Shown: positions 1-8,939 of the stretch, in pieces
Layout: each line of letters starts with the position of its first letter
Position numbering within the stretch: the first letter of the stretch is position 1
Source of the DNA: JAQWCH01 sp050952725
GTDB lineage: Bacteria; Bacillota_I; Bacilli_A; RFN20; CAG-826
NCBI GenBank assembly: GCA_050952725.1
Contig: JBMNLN010000001.1
Span: 496,001 to 560,000, forward strand
DNA length: 64,000 nt
Direction: 5' to 3'
Notes under the pieces: model-generated
Seen by the model: only the letters and a program-made list of their open reading frames with translations
Databases searched by the model: none
Told to the model about the DNA's origin: nothing
Program-made: the position numbers and the translations under genes

Positions 1-639
1 TTCTAGTGCAGCATCTTTGTACCAACCCTTGAATTCATAATGATCTTCTTCGGGAACGTAGGTAATTGTGGAATTGATGTCCACGGTTTCCGTTTTGAGG
101 GTTTTAACGCCAAACATATAAGTTACACTCTTTTGAATCATGGTTTGCGAATAAGTCGCAGTATAGGTAGCAGGACCAGTAACAGCAACTACCGTTGGCG
201 TCCAACCGGCAAATGTGTAAGTATATGTCCCATCTGATTCCTTGGTGGGAGCGGGTTCTCCATAAGAGGGAACCACACCATATGCGACAGATTCAGTTTT
301 TAAAAGGGAATCGTCATCATCATTCCAAGTGATTTCGTATTTTCTTGTTTCACTGGAAAATTGGGCATAATAGGTAGCGTCTGCGGTCACTGCCACAACT
401 TCGGGACTCCACCCTGAGAATGCGTAGACTTTATCTACACTTGCTTCTTTCGTGGGAACAGCGCCATCATACGAGGGCATTTCCCCCTTTTTCACATTTT
501 CATCGACTTCGAGAACAACATCGCCATTTTTCCAAGTAATCGTATACGTTGGATCTGAGGGTTTAAGATTACAGCCGCCTAGCAAACTTAAAGATAGTGC
601 AAGCGATACTGTGCTTAAAACTTTCTTTGCTTTTTTCAT
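1..639 (-). CDS. Surface lipoprotein with InlB-type B-repeats (partial)
   Basis: This is the N-terminal 213 residues of a lipoprotein that runs off the left edge. The start is the ATG at 637-639, with a GGAG ribosome binding site just upstream. A lysine-rich n-region and hydrophobic stretch end in the lipobox SLLGGC (Cys23), so the protein should be lipid-anchored. The mature part shows at least three repeats of about 65 residues of the Listeria-Bacteroides (InlB B-repeat, Flg_new) type: YTITWKNGD, YEITWNDDD and a third, each with the pattern FxGWxPxVVAVTxxATYxAxY or FKGWYKD. Such repeats act as beta-grasp spacers or adhesive modules on surface proteins. It lies downstream of the sugar transporter operon on the same strand, 129 bp away. 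Substrate or ligand unknown. Confidence in the domain call is high. Confidence 0.85.
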   Translation of the reverse strand, partial: MKKAKKVLSTVSLALSLSLLGGCNLKPSDPTYTITWKNGDVVLEVDENVKKGEMPSYDGAVPTKEASVDKVYAFSGWSPEVVAVTADATYYAQFSSETRKYEITWNDDDDSLLKTESVAYGVVPSYGEPAPTKESDGTYTYTFAGWTPTVVAVTGPATYTATYSQTMIQKSVTYMFGVKTLKTETVDINSTITYVPEEDHYEFKGWYKDAALE

Positions 640-683
640 ATTTTCTCCTTTCGCCTTTGAGCTTCTCATGATTGACATTAAGA

Positions 684-748
684 GCAAATAGCCATGAGAA
701 CTATTTGCAATTGCTCTTTGAGAGCAAACATTCCATTTACGTATGGAA
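684..748. other. Three consecutive hairpins in the leader of the InlB-repeat lipoprotein
   Basis: Three perfect inverted repeats follow one another: GCAAATAG/CTATTTGC (684-691 and 701-708), GCTCT/AGAGC (713-717 and 721-725) and TTCCAT/ATGGAA (731-736 and 743-748). None is followed by a T-run on the minus strand, so they are not simple terminators for the upstream operon. They could be mRNA-processing or stability structures, or protein-binding sites, for the lipoprotein gene that starts at 639. Confidence 0.45.
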
Positions 749-768
749 AAACGCCTGCAAACCATTTT

Positions 769-3111
769 CTAAACAAGTGAGAAACGCACAAATTCACTTA
801 CTCCTTGATCAAACGCTTTCGGGACCCCATCGACATTAATGCAGTTATAAACCGAATATAAATTACCCGAAGCATCGGTTACATATTCAAAAAGTTGCAC
901 TCCAATTTCCTGAGTTGAATTTGAGATTTTTAAATCATAATTACTGCCGTTTAATACCGCTAATGGGTAATCGGCCACCATGTAAGATTTATCTTCGACA
1001 ACAAATTGTGAATAGACAACCCCTAGCGATGATGCATAGATATATTCCCCCCTCCAATTCCAATCGCCATATTCTTTATGATCGAAAGTTTCATAACCCA
1101 GTGCAAATAAGTCGGTTGTACCACGGTTATTGACTAAATCGCCTAGCATTATGCCATAACCCCAAATTTTTGCGTTTGCAGTATACTCGATGGTTATTCT
1201 TAAGGATTTATTGCCGTTTGCATCGATATATTCGAATTTAGCAACCGCATTTCCTTTTCCAAATGGTTCGAGCGTCATTGAAGAAGTAACTGTTTCAGTA
1301 GGACCGATTATCAGGATGCCCGAACTTGAAAAGAGCGGATAATAATTCAAGATGTTAGTATTTCCGAAAGTTAATTGAGTGCCATTATCTAACTTGTAAT
1401 AGTGGAACTCGCCACTATATGAATATTCAAAAGGAGCCACTTTGATCTCAGCCTTATTTTCAATCCCGATTAATTCAAACGGAACAGTGAAAGTGTATAC
1501 CGTTTGTCCTTGGGGATTAACATGAATACTAGCTTCTGATCCAAATGAGGCGGGAGGCGCATAATTCCAAGCATAATTAATAAAATCAGTTACGCACATC
1601 GTGCCGATTTGATGGTATAAAACAATCTTACCTCCCATATCATCGGAGGAGATTGCCAAGGCAACACCATTGGTTCTTGAAGGAACGATAAAACGAGCAA
1701 GTAATGAATCGCTCTTCCATCCAATAAAGGTTTCAATGTCGCCATATTTTCCGAATTTATCAGGATATTTGTCAATTAAAGGCAAGGTTAAATTTTTTGT
1801 AATTTGAGCAGAACCGCCATCGTTGATACAGATTTGATCATCATAGCCAAAAGGTTTATCTTTCCTTTTCACGGTGATTGTTTCGTATTCCGCTAGGAAA
1901 GTACACGAAATTTCATAACCGCCGTCCGCATCAACATTCACGGTATTTTCCCCAATTACAACTTCAATGTCGCGATAATCATATTCTGTCTCGATTGAAC
2001 CTTTGACTAGTTTTGTAATCAAATTGTCCTTAGTGAACAACTTGATATTGACGTCCACAGGCATACCGTTGGCAACTCGCATAATGTTTCGAGAAACAAT
2101 ATATTTTTGGTTTTCCAAAATAGCAGGAGAGGTAAATCTCAACTCCAAATCCAAATTAGAATTGACATCTTCTAAGGTAAATTTTCCGCGTGAATCCGTT
2201 GTAACCAAATCATTTACTACAACATTAGGAATTGGTTGATTGATTACATAGTCCCAAAGGACGCCATTAACCGTTACATTAGGACGACGGTACTCATAAT
2301 ATTCGTATAAATGGTTGTCTTCTCCCCAAACAATATATTCATTGGGTGTATTAAAGGGGTGAATACCGCCTTTGTAGAACCAAGGAAATTCAATGACGGT
2401 TTTGGATTCACTATACCGGTTACATGATCTAAATGTGATTCCGACTGGACTGTCTTTACTAATCCCAATCTCGCTATATGGGACAAGCATTTCCACAATA
2501 AAACCCGCATCTTTTCCGAAATCATCTTTAAAAATCTCAGCTTGATAATCAATAATTCCAGTGAATGCGCCCCATAAACCGGGAGCATTAGCTCCTCTTC
2601 GAAAGCATTGATTATTAAATGCAGTTACGAGTAAATAGTAATCATCCGCCATTGGAATGGTTGCGCCATCTAATTGCGTGCACAAATTAATCAACACGTT
2701 GTCAGTGTAGATAGCATCATCGTCATCATTTAAGGCTTTATAGCAAATATCATTGTCGCGGATTTCAATGCCGAAATGAAAACCAACTTCACCTCTAAAC
2801 ATTTTAATAACCCCGCGCTTAGTTTCGGCATAGGAGAGAATATCTCCCACAATAGCGCCATATTCGCCGCTTTCAATATCGCTATTATCAAAACTGCCGA
2901 GGGTAATCACATCACTAGCGCTCCAGCGGGCATCATCGAGTTTTCCATCAAGAGTGACTTCGGGAAGAATGGAATTTGAATAAAAATCAAAAATATCATC
3001 GCTTGTATCTTGGGACGGAGAATACACGGCGAGTTTATTAATGTTGTTACAAGAACTCAATGCTAGTCCCGTCACAAATAAACTCATAAAAATTTTGAAT
3101 TTATTAAACAT
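769..3111 (-). CDS. Surface lipoprotein with CBM9-like domain
   Basis: Large lipoprotein of 780 residues with signal peptide and lipobox ALSSC near residue 21. The N-terminal half begins with TLDGKLDDARW, the hallmark opening of CBM9-like/DOMON-type beta-sandwich domains, followed by a regular beta-rich region. A short carboxypeptidase-regulatory-like fold (VTVNGVLWDYVINQPIP...TDSRGKFTLEDV) follows at about residues 270-330, and a second beta-sandwich fills the C-terminal half. A role in binding polysaccharide at the cell surface is likely, but no catalytic motif was seen. It is the last gene of the transporter operon. Two in-frame ATGs exist: the one at 3117 overlaps the permease stop (ATGA), but the AAAGGA motif is correctly spaced only for the ATG at 3111, which I chose. 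Confidence 0.75.
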   Translation of the reverse strand: MFNKFKIFMSLFVTGLALSSCNNINKLAVYSPSQDTSDDIFDFYSNSILPEVTLDGKLDDARWSASDVITLGSFDNSDIESGEYGAIVGDILSYAETKRGVIKMFRGEVGFHFGIEIRDNDICYKALNDDDDAIYTDNVLINLCTQLDGATIPMADDYYLLVTAFNNQCFRRGANAPGLWGAFTGIIDYQAEIFKDDFGKDAGFIVEMLVPYSEIGISKDSPVGITFRSCNRYSESKTVIEFPWFYKGGIHPFNTPNEYIVWGEDNHLYEYYEYRRPNVTVNGVLWDYVINQPIPNVVVNDLVTTDSRGKFTLEDVNSNLDLELRFTSPAILENQKYIVSRNIMRVANGMPVDVNIKLFTKDNLITKLVKGSIETEYDYRDIEVVIGENTVNVDADGGYEISCTFLAEYETITVKRKDKPFGYDDQICINDGGSAQITKNLTLPLIDKYPDKFGKYGDIETFIGWKSDSLLARFIVPSRTNGVALAISSDDMGGKIVLYHQIGTMCVTDFINYAWNYAPPASFGSEASIHVNPQGQTVYTFTVPFELIGIENKAEIKVAPFEYSYSGEFHYYKLDNGTQLTFGNTNILNYYPLFSSSGILIIGPTETVTSSMTLEPFGKGNAVAKFEYIDANGNKSLRITIEYTANAKIWGYGIMLGDLVNNRGTTDLFALGYETFDHKEYGDWNWRGEYIYASSLGVVYSQFVVEDKSYMVADYPLAVLNGSNYDLKISNSTQEIGVQLFEYVTDASGNLYSVYNCINVDGVPKAFDQGVSEFVRFSLV

Positions 3112-3113
3112 GC

Positions 3114-3956
3114 TCATTCCTTTACAGCTCCTATACTTAATGATTCAACAAAGAATTTTTGCCCGACGACAAAGATAACTAACATAGGAATTGAAGAGAG
3201 GACACTCCCTGCCATGACGATGTTCATCACCATCAAATTGCTTTGCTGCATTTGCAGCGATAATAACTGGAGTTGCAAGGTTTTGACTTCGGTAGTATTC
3301 AAATAAATCGAGGGGATAAAATAATCATTCCAAGTTCCGATAAAAGCAAAAACGATTTGAGCGGCCAAGGCGGGTTTAATTAACGGAACCATGATTTGAA
3401 AGAATTGACGAAACGGCCCGGCCCCATCCATTTTTGCCGCTTCAAAGATTTCCGTAGGAATGGAATTCATATATTGAACAAAAAAGAAAGTCATCACTGC
3501 GCTTCCGAAGAAACAGGGAATGATAAGGGGCCATAAAGTGCCAACGAGATTAAAACTCTGCCACATTTGGAATTGTGGAAGCATTAAAGCCGCATAGGGG
3601 ACCATCATGCTCGAAAGCAAAATAATCAATAACAATCTTTTCTTAGGCAAAGCCAATTTAGAAAAAGCAAATGCTCCTAAAGCGGATACTAATGGCGATA
3701 TGGTAATCGCGAAAAACTCGACAATTAAAGTGTTTTTAAGCCCGGTAAATAAATGCAACTCTTTAAACGCTTTAATATATGCTTCAAATGAAAACGCGGT
3801 AGGAAAAAAACGTTCAGGGTAAACCGAAATCTCAATCCCTGATTTAAATGAGGCTAAAACCATCCAAAGATAAGGGAAGAGAGTGGTAAAACTTAGCACA
3901 GTTAAAAACATATATGCAATTAGTCTTCCCATGCCGAATTTTCTTGTCTGTTTCAT
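3114..3956 (-). CDS. Carbohydrate ABC transporter permease (MalG-type)
   Basis: Inner-membrane permease of 280 residues with six hydrophobic segments, FPYLWMVLASFK near the N terminus (typical of the MalG/UgpE group) and the cytoplasmic EAA loop EIFEAAKMDGAGPFRQFFQI that contacts the ATPase. Together with the MalF-type permease encoded just upstream it forms the channel for the solute delivered by the binding lipoprotein. A longer reading frame starts at a TTG at 4004 inside the upstream gene; I preferred the ATG at 3956, which begins directly after the upstream stop and gives a normal family N terminus. No ATPase is encoded in this operon; the MsmX-like protein at 37361-38932 is the likely energiser. 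Confidence 0.9.
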   Translation of the reverse strand: MKQTRKFGMGRLIAYMFLTVLSFTTLFPYLWMVLASFKSGIEISVYPERFFPTAFSFEAYIKAFKELHLFTGLKNTLIVEFFAITISPLVSALGAFAFSKLALPKKRLLLIILLSSMMVPYAALMLPQFQMWQSFNLVGTLWPLIIPCFFGSAVMTFFFVQYMNSIPTEIFEAAKMDGAGPFRQFFQIMVPLIKPALAAQIVFAFIGTWNDYFIPSIYLNTTEVKTLQLQLLSLQMQQSNLMVMNIVMAGSVLSSIPMLVIFVVGQKFFVESLSIGAVKE

Positions 3957-3957
3957 T

Positions 3958-4878
3958 TTAAATAGTCTTCTGCCCGATTTTATCTTGAACTTTGAATTGC
4001 CCAATAGTGACCCCCATCACAACGATTGCAAGCAACACCGAGGCGGCGGATGCAAATCCATAGCGATAGTTATTGATCCCATGGTTGTAGATGAAGTAAA
4101 CGATGGTTTGGGTTGCTTTTGTGTTGGCGATTAATTGCGTATCCATAAAAGACTGAAGCCCCCCGATAACCGAAACGATAAACAGATAGAAAGTAATAGG
4201 AGAAAGTAAGGGAACGGTAATTGAAAAGAATTGTCTGGTTCTCGAGGCTCCATCAATTTCCGCGGCTTCATAGAGCGTTTTAGGAATGCTTAAAATACCA
4301 GCAACATATAAAATAACCACCCCACCAATGCCACCCCATACATTTTTCATAATTATTACAAATCGCGGATAGGCATAGCCATCAGTGACTCCTAACCAAT
4401 TGATGTTTCGATCGATGATGCCAATGTTTTTAAGAAAAATGTTGGCCAAACCATGAGTTTCATTAAAAATAAGTTTCCATACAAAGGCAATTGCAACAGC
4501 GCCTGTAACGGCAGGTAAATAAAGGATGACTCTATATAAAGTTTTGCACTTTAAACCTCGCATTGTAATTAAGCCTGAAATAATCAGACCGAGAAAAATA
4601 TTAAGCGGAATACTGATCATCAATAACAATGTGTTAATAATGGACTGTTTCAAATCGGCGTTGATAGTGTCGGTTTGAAATAAACTTCGGTAAACGTCAA
4701 AACTAATAGGTTTAACTGTGCCCCGAAGAGGCATATAGTCAACTAATGAATAGACAATCGCGACAAATAAAGGAATCAAAGTAAAGATTATAAAACCAAC
4801 AAAAAGAGGTGAGACAAAACTAATAGCGATTAAACGCTCTTTCAATTTATGTTTTGATATTGGTTTTCTTTTTTTCAT
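3958..4878 (-). CDS. Carbohydrate ABC transporter permease (MalF/UgpA-type)
   Basis: Inner-membrane permease of 306 residues with an LxxRLIAISFVSPLFVGFI-like first segment, about six membrane spans and the EAA loop (LYEAAEIDGASRTRQFFSIT) that docks on the ABC ATPase. It pairs with the MalG-type permease that follows 1 bp downstream. The chosen ATG (4878) lies 7 bp after the stop of the solute-binding protein gene; the GGAGGA in the end of that gene is about 17 nt away, longer than ideal. An upstream in-frame ATG at 4917 would overlap the preceding gene by 32 nt and is possible. Substrate not identifiable from sequence, but the subfamily transports mono- and oligosaccharides. Confidence 0.88.
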   Translation of the reverse strand: MKKRKPISKHKLKERLIAISFVSPLFVGFIIFTLIPLFVAIVYSLVDYMPLRGTVKPISFDVYRSLFQTDTINADLKQSIINTLLLMISIPLNIFLGLIISGLITMRGLKCKTLYRVILYLPAVTGAVAIAFVWKLIFNETHGLANIFLKNIGIIDRNINWLGVTDGYAYPRFVIIMKNVWGGIGGVVILYVAGILSIPKTLYEAAEIDGASRTRQFFSITVPLLSPITFYLFIVSVIGGLQSFMDTQLIANTKATQTIVYFIYNHGINNYRYGFASAASVLLAIVVMGVTIGQFKVQDKIGQKTI

Positions 4879-4885
4879 TGATAGA

Positions 4886-6370
4886 TCAATAAATTCCTCC
4901 AGATTGATTCGAGGCATCTAAATATTCTTGAAGCACGCTATTAAAATTCGATAATCTCAGTGCGATATCAGATTTATTCTTAAGACCATAGATTTCGCCG
5001 AGTTCAACCTCTATCGCATTCAACCAAGAATTTTCAAATGTGTGGTAATGGGGCCGCACTCTACCATCGACAAGATCGTCTCCAATCTTTCCTAAAGCCG
5101 CTCTTGTTTCTCCAGTATTGCCGTCGACAATATCAAGATAAACCTCTTTATTTGCAGGCCAAATGGCAGCAAGAGCAGCGTCGGGATTTAAAAATTCCTC
5201 TTTGTTCAAAGCTAAAGATTTAATATTTGGAATTAATTGACCACGTTCTACTAAATCTTTTTGAGAGTTTTCATTGGCGCTTAAATATTTAAGTAATTCA
5301 AGGGCTGCAGCAGGTTCAGTTGTGGTTTTGGAAATCGCAAGACCAAGCGTGCCAATCCAAGATGTGGATTTAGCGTTGGGGTTTTCACCATTATAAGGAA
5401 CAGGCATCAATCGATAATTCATGTTCTGCATGTTATACATCGGTGTTAAGTAAGGTCCCACCCAACAAAACGCGCTATTTTTAGCTAAAAACATATTCTG
5501 TGCCGTATCGCCTGTTGTTAAAGGCATTACTTTATGTGTATGAATTAGATCCCAAATCCATTCAATTGATTGAGAAAATTCAGGTGTATTAATCGTGCTG
5601 TTCATAGCACCTTCATCAAAATAATCGGCATCATTAGACCAAATTGCTGAAGTTGATTCGTAATACGGAATCGAGTAGAAATTAGGATTGTTTTTTTCGG
5701 TTCCGTAGTAGTTTTGAATTTTAACGGCAATTGTATTGAATTCATTCCATGTGATTGGGTTAAACGAATCAGCGAGCAAATCCGCCTCTACTTGGGTCAA
5801 TTTTCCCAATCCAATCATTTCGTTAATCATGTCGACGTTGTACATCAGAGTCCATGGTCCGATATCCTTTGGGAGACAATATAAATTAGAGCCTTCGGAA
5901 ACCCCTAATTTCTTGGTAACTCGATTGTATGAATACCAATCAACAGCGGTCGGCCATAATTTTGAATATTCCTCTGCTTTGATGCCGTTTGTGATTGAAA
6001 GCAATCTTCCAGAGTCTGCCCAGGTTCTAAATTCATATTCTGGCAAATAGAAAACATCAGGCATTTTTCCTGAAATTCTGCCAGTTAATGTCGCCATATA
6101 TTGTGTGGCATCTTGGGTTGTGACTGAAACGACAACATTTGGATAATCATCCATAAAATGATCAATAATCACCGAATAGTTATTGATTTCATCCGCAGCT
6201 CCCCACATCATGAACTCAATTTTATAGTTTTTAGTTTTATCAAATTCAAATTCTTCAGCTGAAATATTGTCTTCACTATCACCTGATTGCGTAAAAAAAC
6301 ACCCTGATAAAACAATAGAAAAAAACATCAACAAACTCGTAAATACAATTTTTGTATTAGCGTTTTTCAT
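4886..6370 (-). CDS. Extracellular solute-binding lipoprotein, family 1 (sugar)
   Basis: 494-residue lipoprotein; signal peptide with lipobox VLSGC (Cys24). The mature protein has the family 1 sugar-binding layout: IEFMMWGAADEI at the start, PDVFYLPEYEF, the WTLMYNVDMI segment and a C-terminal helical region. It should capture an oligosaccharide outside the membrane and hand it to the two permeases downstream. Start ATG at 6370 has a GAGGT ribosome binding site. It is the first gene of a minus-strand operon of at least four genes and is preceded by a strong promoter (6416-6444). The divergent ArsR-type gene is the probable regulator. Confidence 0.9.
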   Translation of the reverse strand: MKNANTKIVFTSLLMFFSIVLSGCFFTQSGDSEDNISAEEFEFDKTKNYKIEFMMWGAADEINNYSVIIDHFMDDYPNVVVSVTTQDATQYMATLTGRISGKMPDVFYLPEYEFRTWADSGRLLSITNGIKAEEYSKLWPTAVDWYSYNRVTKKLGVSEGSNLYCLPKDIGPWTLMYNVDMINEMIGLGKLTQVEADLLADSFNPITWNEFNTIAVKIQNYYGTEKNNPNFYSIPYYESTSAIWSNDADYFDEGAMNSTINTPEFSQSIEWIWDLIHTHKVMPLTTGDTAQNMFLAKNSAFCWVGPYLTPMYNMQNMNYRLMPVPYNGENPNAKSTSWIGTLGLAISKTTTEPAAALELLKYLSANENSQKDLVERGQLIPNIKSLALNKEEFLNPDAALAAIWPANKEVYLDIVDGNTGETRAALGKIGDDLVDGRVRPHYHTFENSWLNAIEVELGEIYGLKNKSDIALRLSNFNSVLQEYLDASNQSGGIY

Positions 6371-6415
6371 GATTTTACCTCGATTTTATGTTAAATCGTC
6401 TATGCTTACACCCTC

Positions 6416-6444
6416 ATAATATTCATTAATTTTTTTACAGTCAA
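6416..6444 (-). promoter_or_regulatory. Sigma-A type promoter of the sugar transporter operon
   Basis: On the minus strand TTGACT (6439-6444) and TATTAT (6416-6421) are separated by exactly 17 bp, a near-consensus vegetative promoter. Transcription would begin near 6409 and give a leader of about 40 nt before the solute-binding protein gene. Confidence 0.75.
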
Positions 6445-6503
6445 CATCGAATTTTGCGTTTTCACAAAAATGCATTTAAACTTCGATAATCTTCGAAATT
6501 CAA

Positions 6504-6532
6504 TTGACTTTAAAGGAGTTTAATCCTAAAAT
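6504..6532 (+). promoter_or_regulatory. Promoter of the ArsR-type regulator, producing a nearly leaderless mRNA
   Basis: TTGACT (6504-6509) and TAAAAT (6527-6532) are 17 bp apart. The ATG at 6543 is only 10 nt past the -10 box, so the transcript should start about 3-4 nt before the start codon. The AAAGGAG in this stretch lies inside the promoter spacer and cannot act as a ribosome binding site for a transcript starting there. A TTCGAA palindrome with a flanking CTTCGA repeat (6481-6497) sits just upstream and could be an operator. Confidence 0.65.
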
Positions 6533-6542
6533 TTGATGTGAT

Positions 6543-7511
6543 ATGGCAAATAAAAAAAGCAAAGTTCCCCAAAAGGAAATGAATCTTTCTCTTTTGAATG
6601 TTCAGCAAGTCGAAGATGTTGCGAATGCCCTTAGTTCAACCACGAGATTGAAAATTATTTCCCTACTTGTGGATAATTCTTATACAATTTGTGAAATTGC
6701 GCGTTTGCTCAATGTTTCGGTTTCAACCGCATCCTTCCACATTAAACTTTTAAAAAACGCTAGAATTGTCAATTTAACGCGCAATCCATCTAAAAAGGGA
6801 AATGAAAAAATAGTCGCATTAGAAAAGAATAAAATTAGTATTTTAATTGATTATCCTTTAAATGATCGCGCTATTAAAAACAATAGTTCGTATTTTACCG
6901 AAATCCCTATTGGGTCATACTCATCGTTTAAAGTTAAAGGACCATGTGGAATTGCTGACACAAATGGTCAATTAATCGGTCTTGAATCTCAACCCGAGAT
7001 TTTTTATGATTTTCGTACAATTAATGCGGGAATAATATGGTTTTTACAAGGATATTTAAGCTATACGATACCAAACATGGCCTTTAAAAATCGCCCAATC
7101 GAAAGTATCGAAATCTCGTTTGAAGCGTGTAGCGAATGTGCAAATTATAATAACAATTTCAAAAGTGACATTTCAATCTATTTGAATGATAAGAAGGTAG
7201 GGGTCTATGTCTCTCCTGGGGACTTTGGTGGAAGAAGAGGAAAATATACACCAGAAAGTTGGTCTTTAGCATCAACACAATACGGAAAGATGGTTCAAAT
7301 TCGTATTGATGCGAAAGGAACTTACATCAATCAGGAAATATCATCCAATTATACTATCGAGGACTTTCAGGATATCAGCACCGCTGATTGTATGAATTTG
7401 AAAATATCAATTGACAAAGACAGTAAATACATAGGTGGTATCAATTTGTTTGGAAAAAACTTTGGTGATTACAACCAAGATATTAGAATAAATATTATCT
7501 ACAAGAAGTAA
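6543..7511 (+). CDS. ArsR-type winged-helix regulator with large C-terminal domain
   Basis: 322 residues. Residues about 20-85 form a winged helix of the ArsR type (VANALSSTTRLKIISLLVDN, then the recognition-helix region VSVSTASFHIKLLKNA). ArsR repressors are usually about 100 residues; here about 230 residues of beta-rich sequence follow, with a CSECANYN segment that may bind metal or be structural. The C-terminal part may sense a sugar or other ligand; I do not recognise it, although the architecture resembles that of predicted regulators in COG4189. The gene is divergent from the sugar transporter operon, with both promoters in a 172-bp gap, so control of that operon is likely. The mRNA appears to be leaderless. 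Confidence 0.8.
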   Translation: MANKKSKVPQKEMNLSLLNVQQVEDVANALSSTTRLKIISLLVDNSYTICEIARLLNVSVSTASFHIKLLKNARIVNLTRNPSKKGNEKIVALEKNKISILIDYPLNDRAIKNNSSYFTEIPIGSYSSFKVKGPCGIADTNGQLIGLESQPEIFYDFRTINAGIIWFLQGYLSYTIPNMAFKNRPIESIEISFEACSECANYNNNFKSDISIYLNDKKVGVYVSPGDFGGRRGKYTPESWSLASTQYGKMVQIRIDAKGTYINQEISSNYTIEDFQDISTADCMNLKISIDKDSKYIGGINLFGKNFGDYNQDIRINIIYKK

Positions 7512-7558
7512 TATCTCTTTTAAACATAAGCAAATTTGTATGAGCGATTTTAATATTT

Positions 7559-8938
7559 CTAGAAGGATTCGCATTTTTTCTTGAGTAAAGCGCAAGTTTC
7601 AACATGATGGGTAAAAGGGAACATATCAACTGGATGGAGAGTGCCGACTTCGTAATGATTTTTTAATAAGGCGATATCTCGCGCCATGGTGGCGGGATCA
7701 CAGGAGACATAAATGATCTTTGATGGAAGAACGCGCAGAAGTGACTTAATAAATTTTTGCGATGCTCCTCTGCGAGGCGGATCAAGAATGACGACATCAA
7801 AACGCTGTCCCGTTTTAGCGGCGTTTTCCAAAAAATCACCAGCATCTCCTTCGTAAAACCGCGCATTTTTAATTTTATTACGCTTGGCGTTCATCTCCGC
7901 ATCTTTAACTGCAACTTTCACGCTTTCCACTCCAATGACTTCGCGGACATAGGAAGAAATGACGAGTCCAATGCTTCCGATTCCTGAATAGGCATCCAAA
8001 ACTCTCTCATTACCATTAAATTCAGCAAGATCGATAATCGTTTGATATAGTTTTTCCGTTTGGAGAGGATTGATTTGAAAAAAGGATTTTGGGGAAATGC
8101 GAAATTCCACCTTCGCAATTTTATCCTTGATATAACCTGGTCCAAAAAGAACTTTATCTTTAAGGCCGAGAATGACATTAGTCTGATCTTTATTGATGTT
8201 TTGGGTAATGGTCGTAATTTCTTTATGTTCCTCGAGTAATGCTTCAAGGAAAGAATTAAGATTAGGGATAAATTCTTTCACAGTGACAAGAACCACCATT
8301 AAATGAGAGAAATGATAAGAAGTGCGAATTAAGACATGGCGAAGAAAACCTGTATGGGCATCTTCATCATAGGGAGGGATTTGATATTTAATCATTAATT
8401 CACGAATGGTGTGAATAACGGGACCAGCTTTGTCGTTTTCGATATAACATTGTTTGACAGGGATGATGTCATGGGTTTTGGCTCGATAAAAACCCGATAC
8501 GATTTTACCCTTTTTTTCAAAACCAAATGGCATTTGCGTCTTATTGCGGTAAAAATAGGGTTCTTTCATGCCGATGACATTGGCGACTTCAGGGTCAATG
8601 TGAGCGATGTTATGAAAAGCATCTTTAACTTTTTGTTTTTTGAATTCTAATTGGGCTGGGTAGGCGAGATTTTGAAACTGACAACCACCACACGCGGTCG
8701 CGATGGGACAGCGCGGCTCAATTCGCTCGGGCGCAAAAGTGTGGAGTTTTACAATTCGGCCATAGTTAGCTTTTCTGGAAACGTATTCAACGCGGACATC
8801 GGCACTTTCGCTTTTATTTAAAGACGGCACGAAAATAGACTCGCCATTTTCAGTGCGCAAAATCGCAAGGCCATCAAAAGTATAATTAACAGCTTTCCCA
8901 AAGACGATATCGCCCTTTTTTAGTAAGGATCGCCGCAT
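7559..8938 (-). CDS. rlmD: 23S rRNA (uracil-5-)-methyltransferase, RlmD/RlmCD type
   Basis: 459 residues. An N-terminal TRAM-like RNA-binding domain (residues 5-65) is followed by iron-sulfur cluster cysteines in RCPIATACGGCQF (C77, C83, C86, with a further Cys near residue 165), then a SAM-binding Rossmann fold (LDAYSGIGSIGL), LDPPRRGA and the catalytic loop YVSCDPATMARD. The enzyme makes 5-methyluridine in 23S rRNA (position 1939 and, in Firmicutes RlmCD, also 747). It starts 1 bp after the metG stop, with a purine-rich GGGAAAA ribosome binding site, and is probably cotranscribed with metG. Length is normal for the family. Confidence 0.93.
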   Translation of the reverse strand: MRRSLLKKGDIVFGKAVNYTFDGLAILRTENGESIFVPSLNKSESADVRVEYVSRKANYGRIVKLHTFAPERIEPRCPIATACGGCQFQNLAYPAQLEFKKQKVKDAFHNIAHIDPEVANVIGMKEPYFYRNKTQMPFGFEKKGKIVSGFYRAKTHDIIPVKQCYIENDKAGPVIHTIRELMIKYQIPPYDEDAHTGFLRHVLIRTSYHFSHLMVVLVTVKEFIPNLNSFLEALLEEHKEITTITQNINKDQTNVILGLKDKVLFGPGYIKDKIAKVEFRISPKSFFQINPLQTEKLYQTIIDLAEFNGNERVLDAYSGIGSIGLVISSYVREVIGVESVKVAVKDAEMNAKRNKIKNARFYEGDAGDFLENAAKTGQRFDVVILDPPRRGASQKFIKSLLRVLPSKIIYVSCDPATMARDIALLKNHYEVGTLHPVDMFPFTHHVETCALLKKKCESF

Positions 8939-8939
8939 C

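Noticed and set aside
3957..4004. TTG start for the MalG-type permease
   Set aside because: It overlaps the upstream permease by 47 bp and adds a non-family N terminus.
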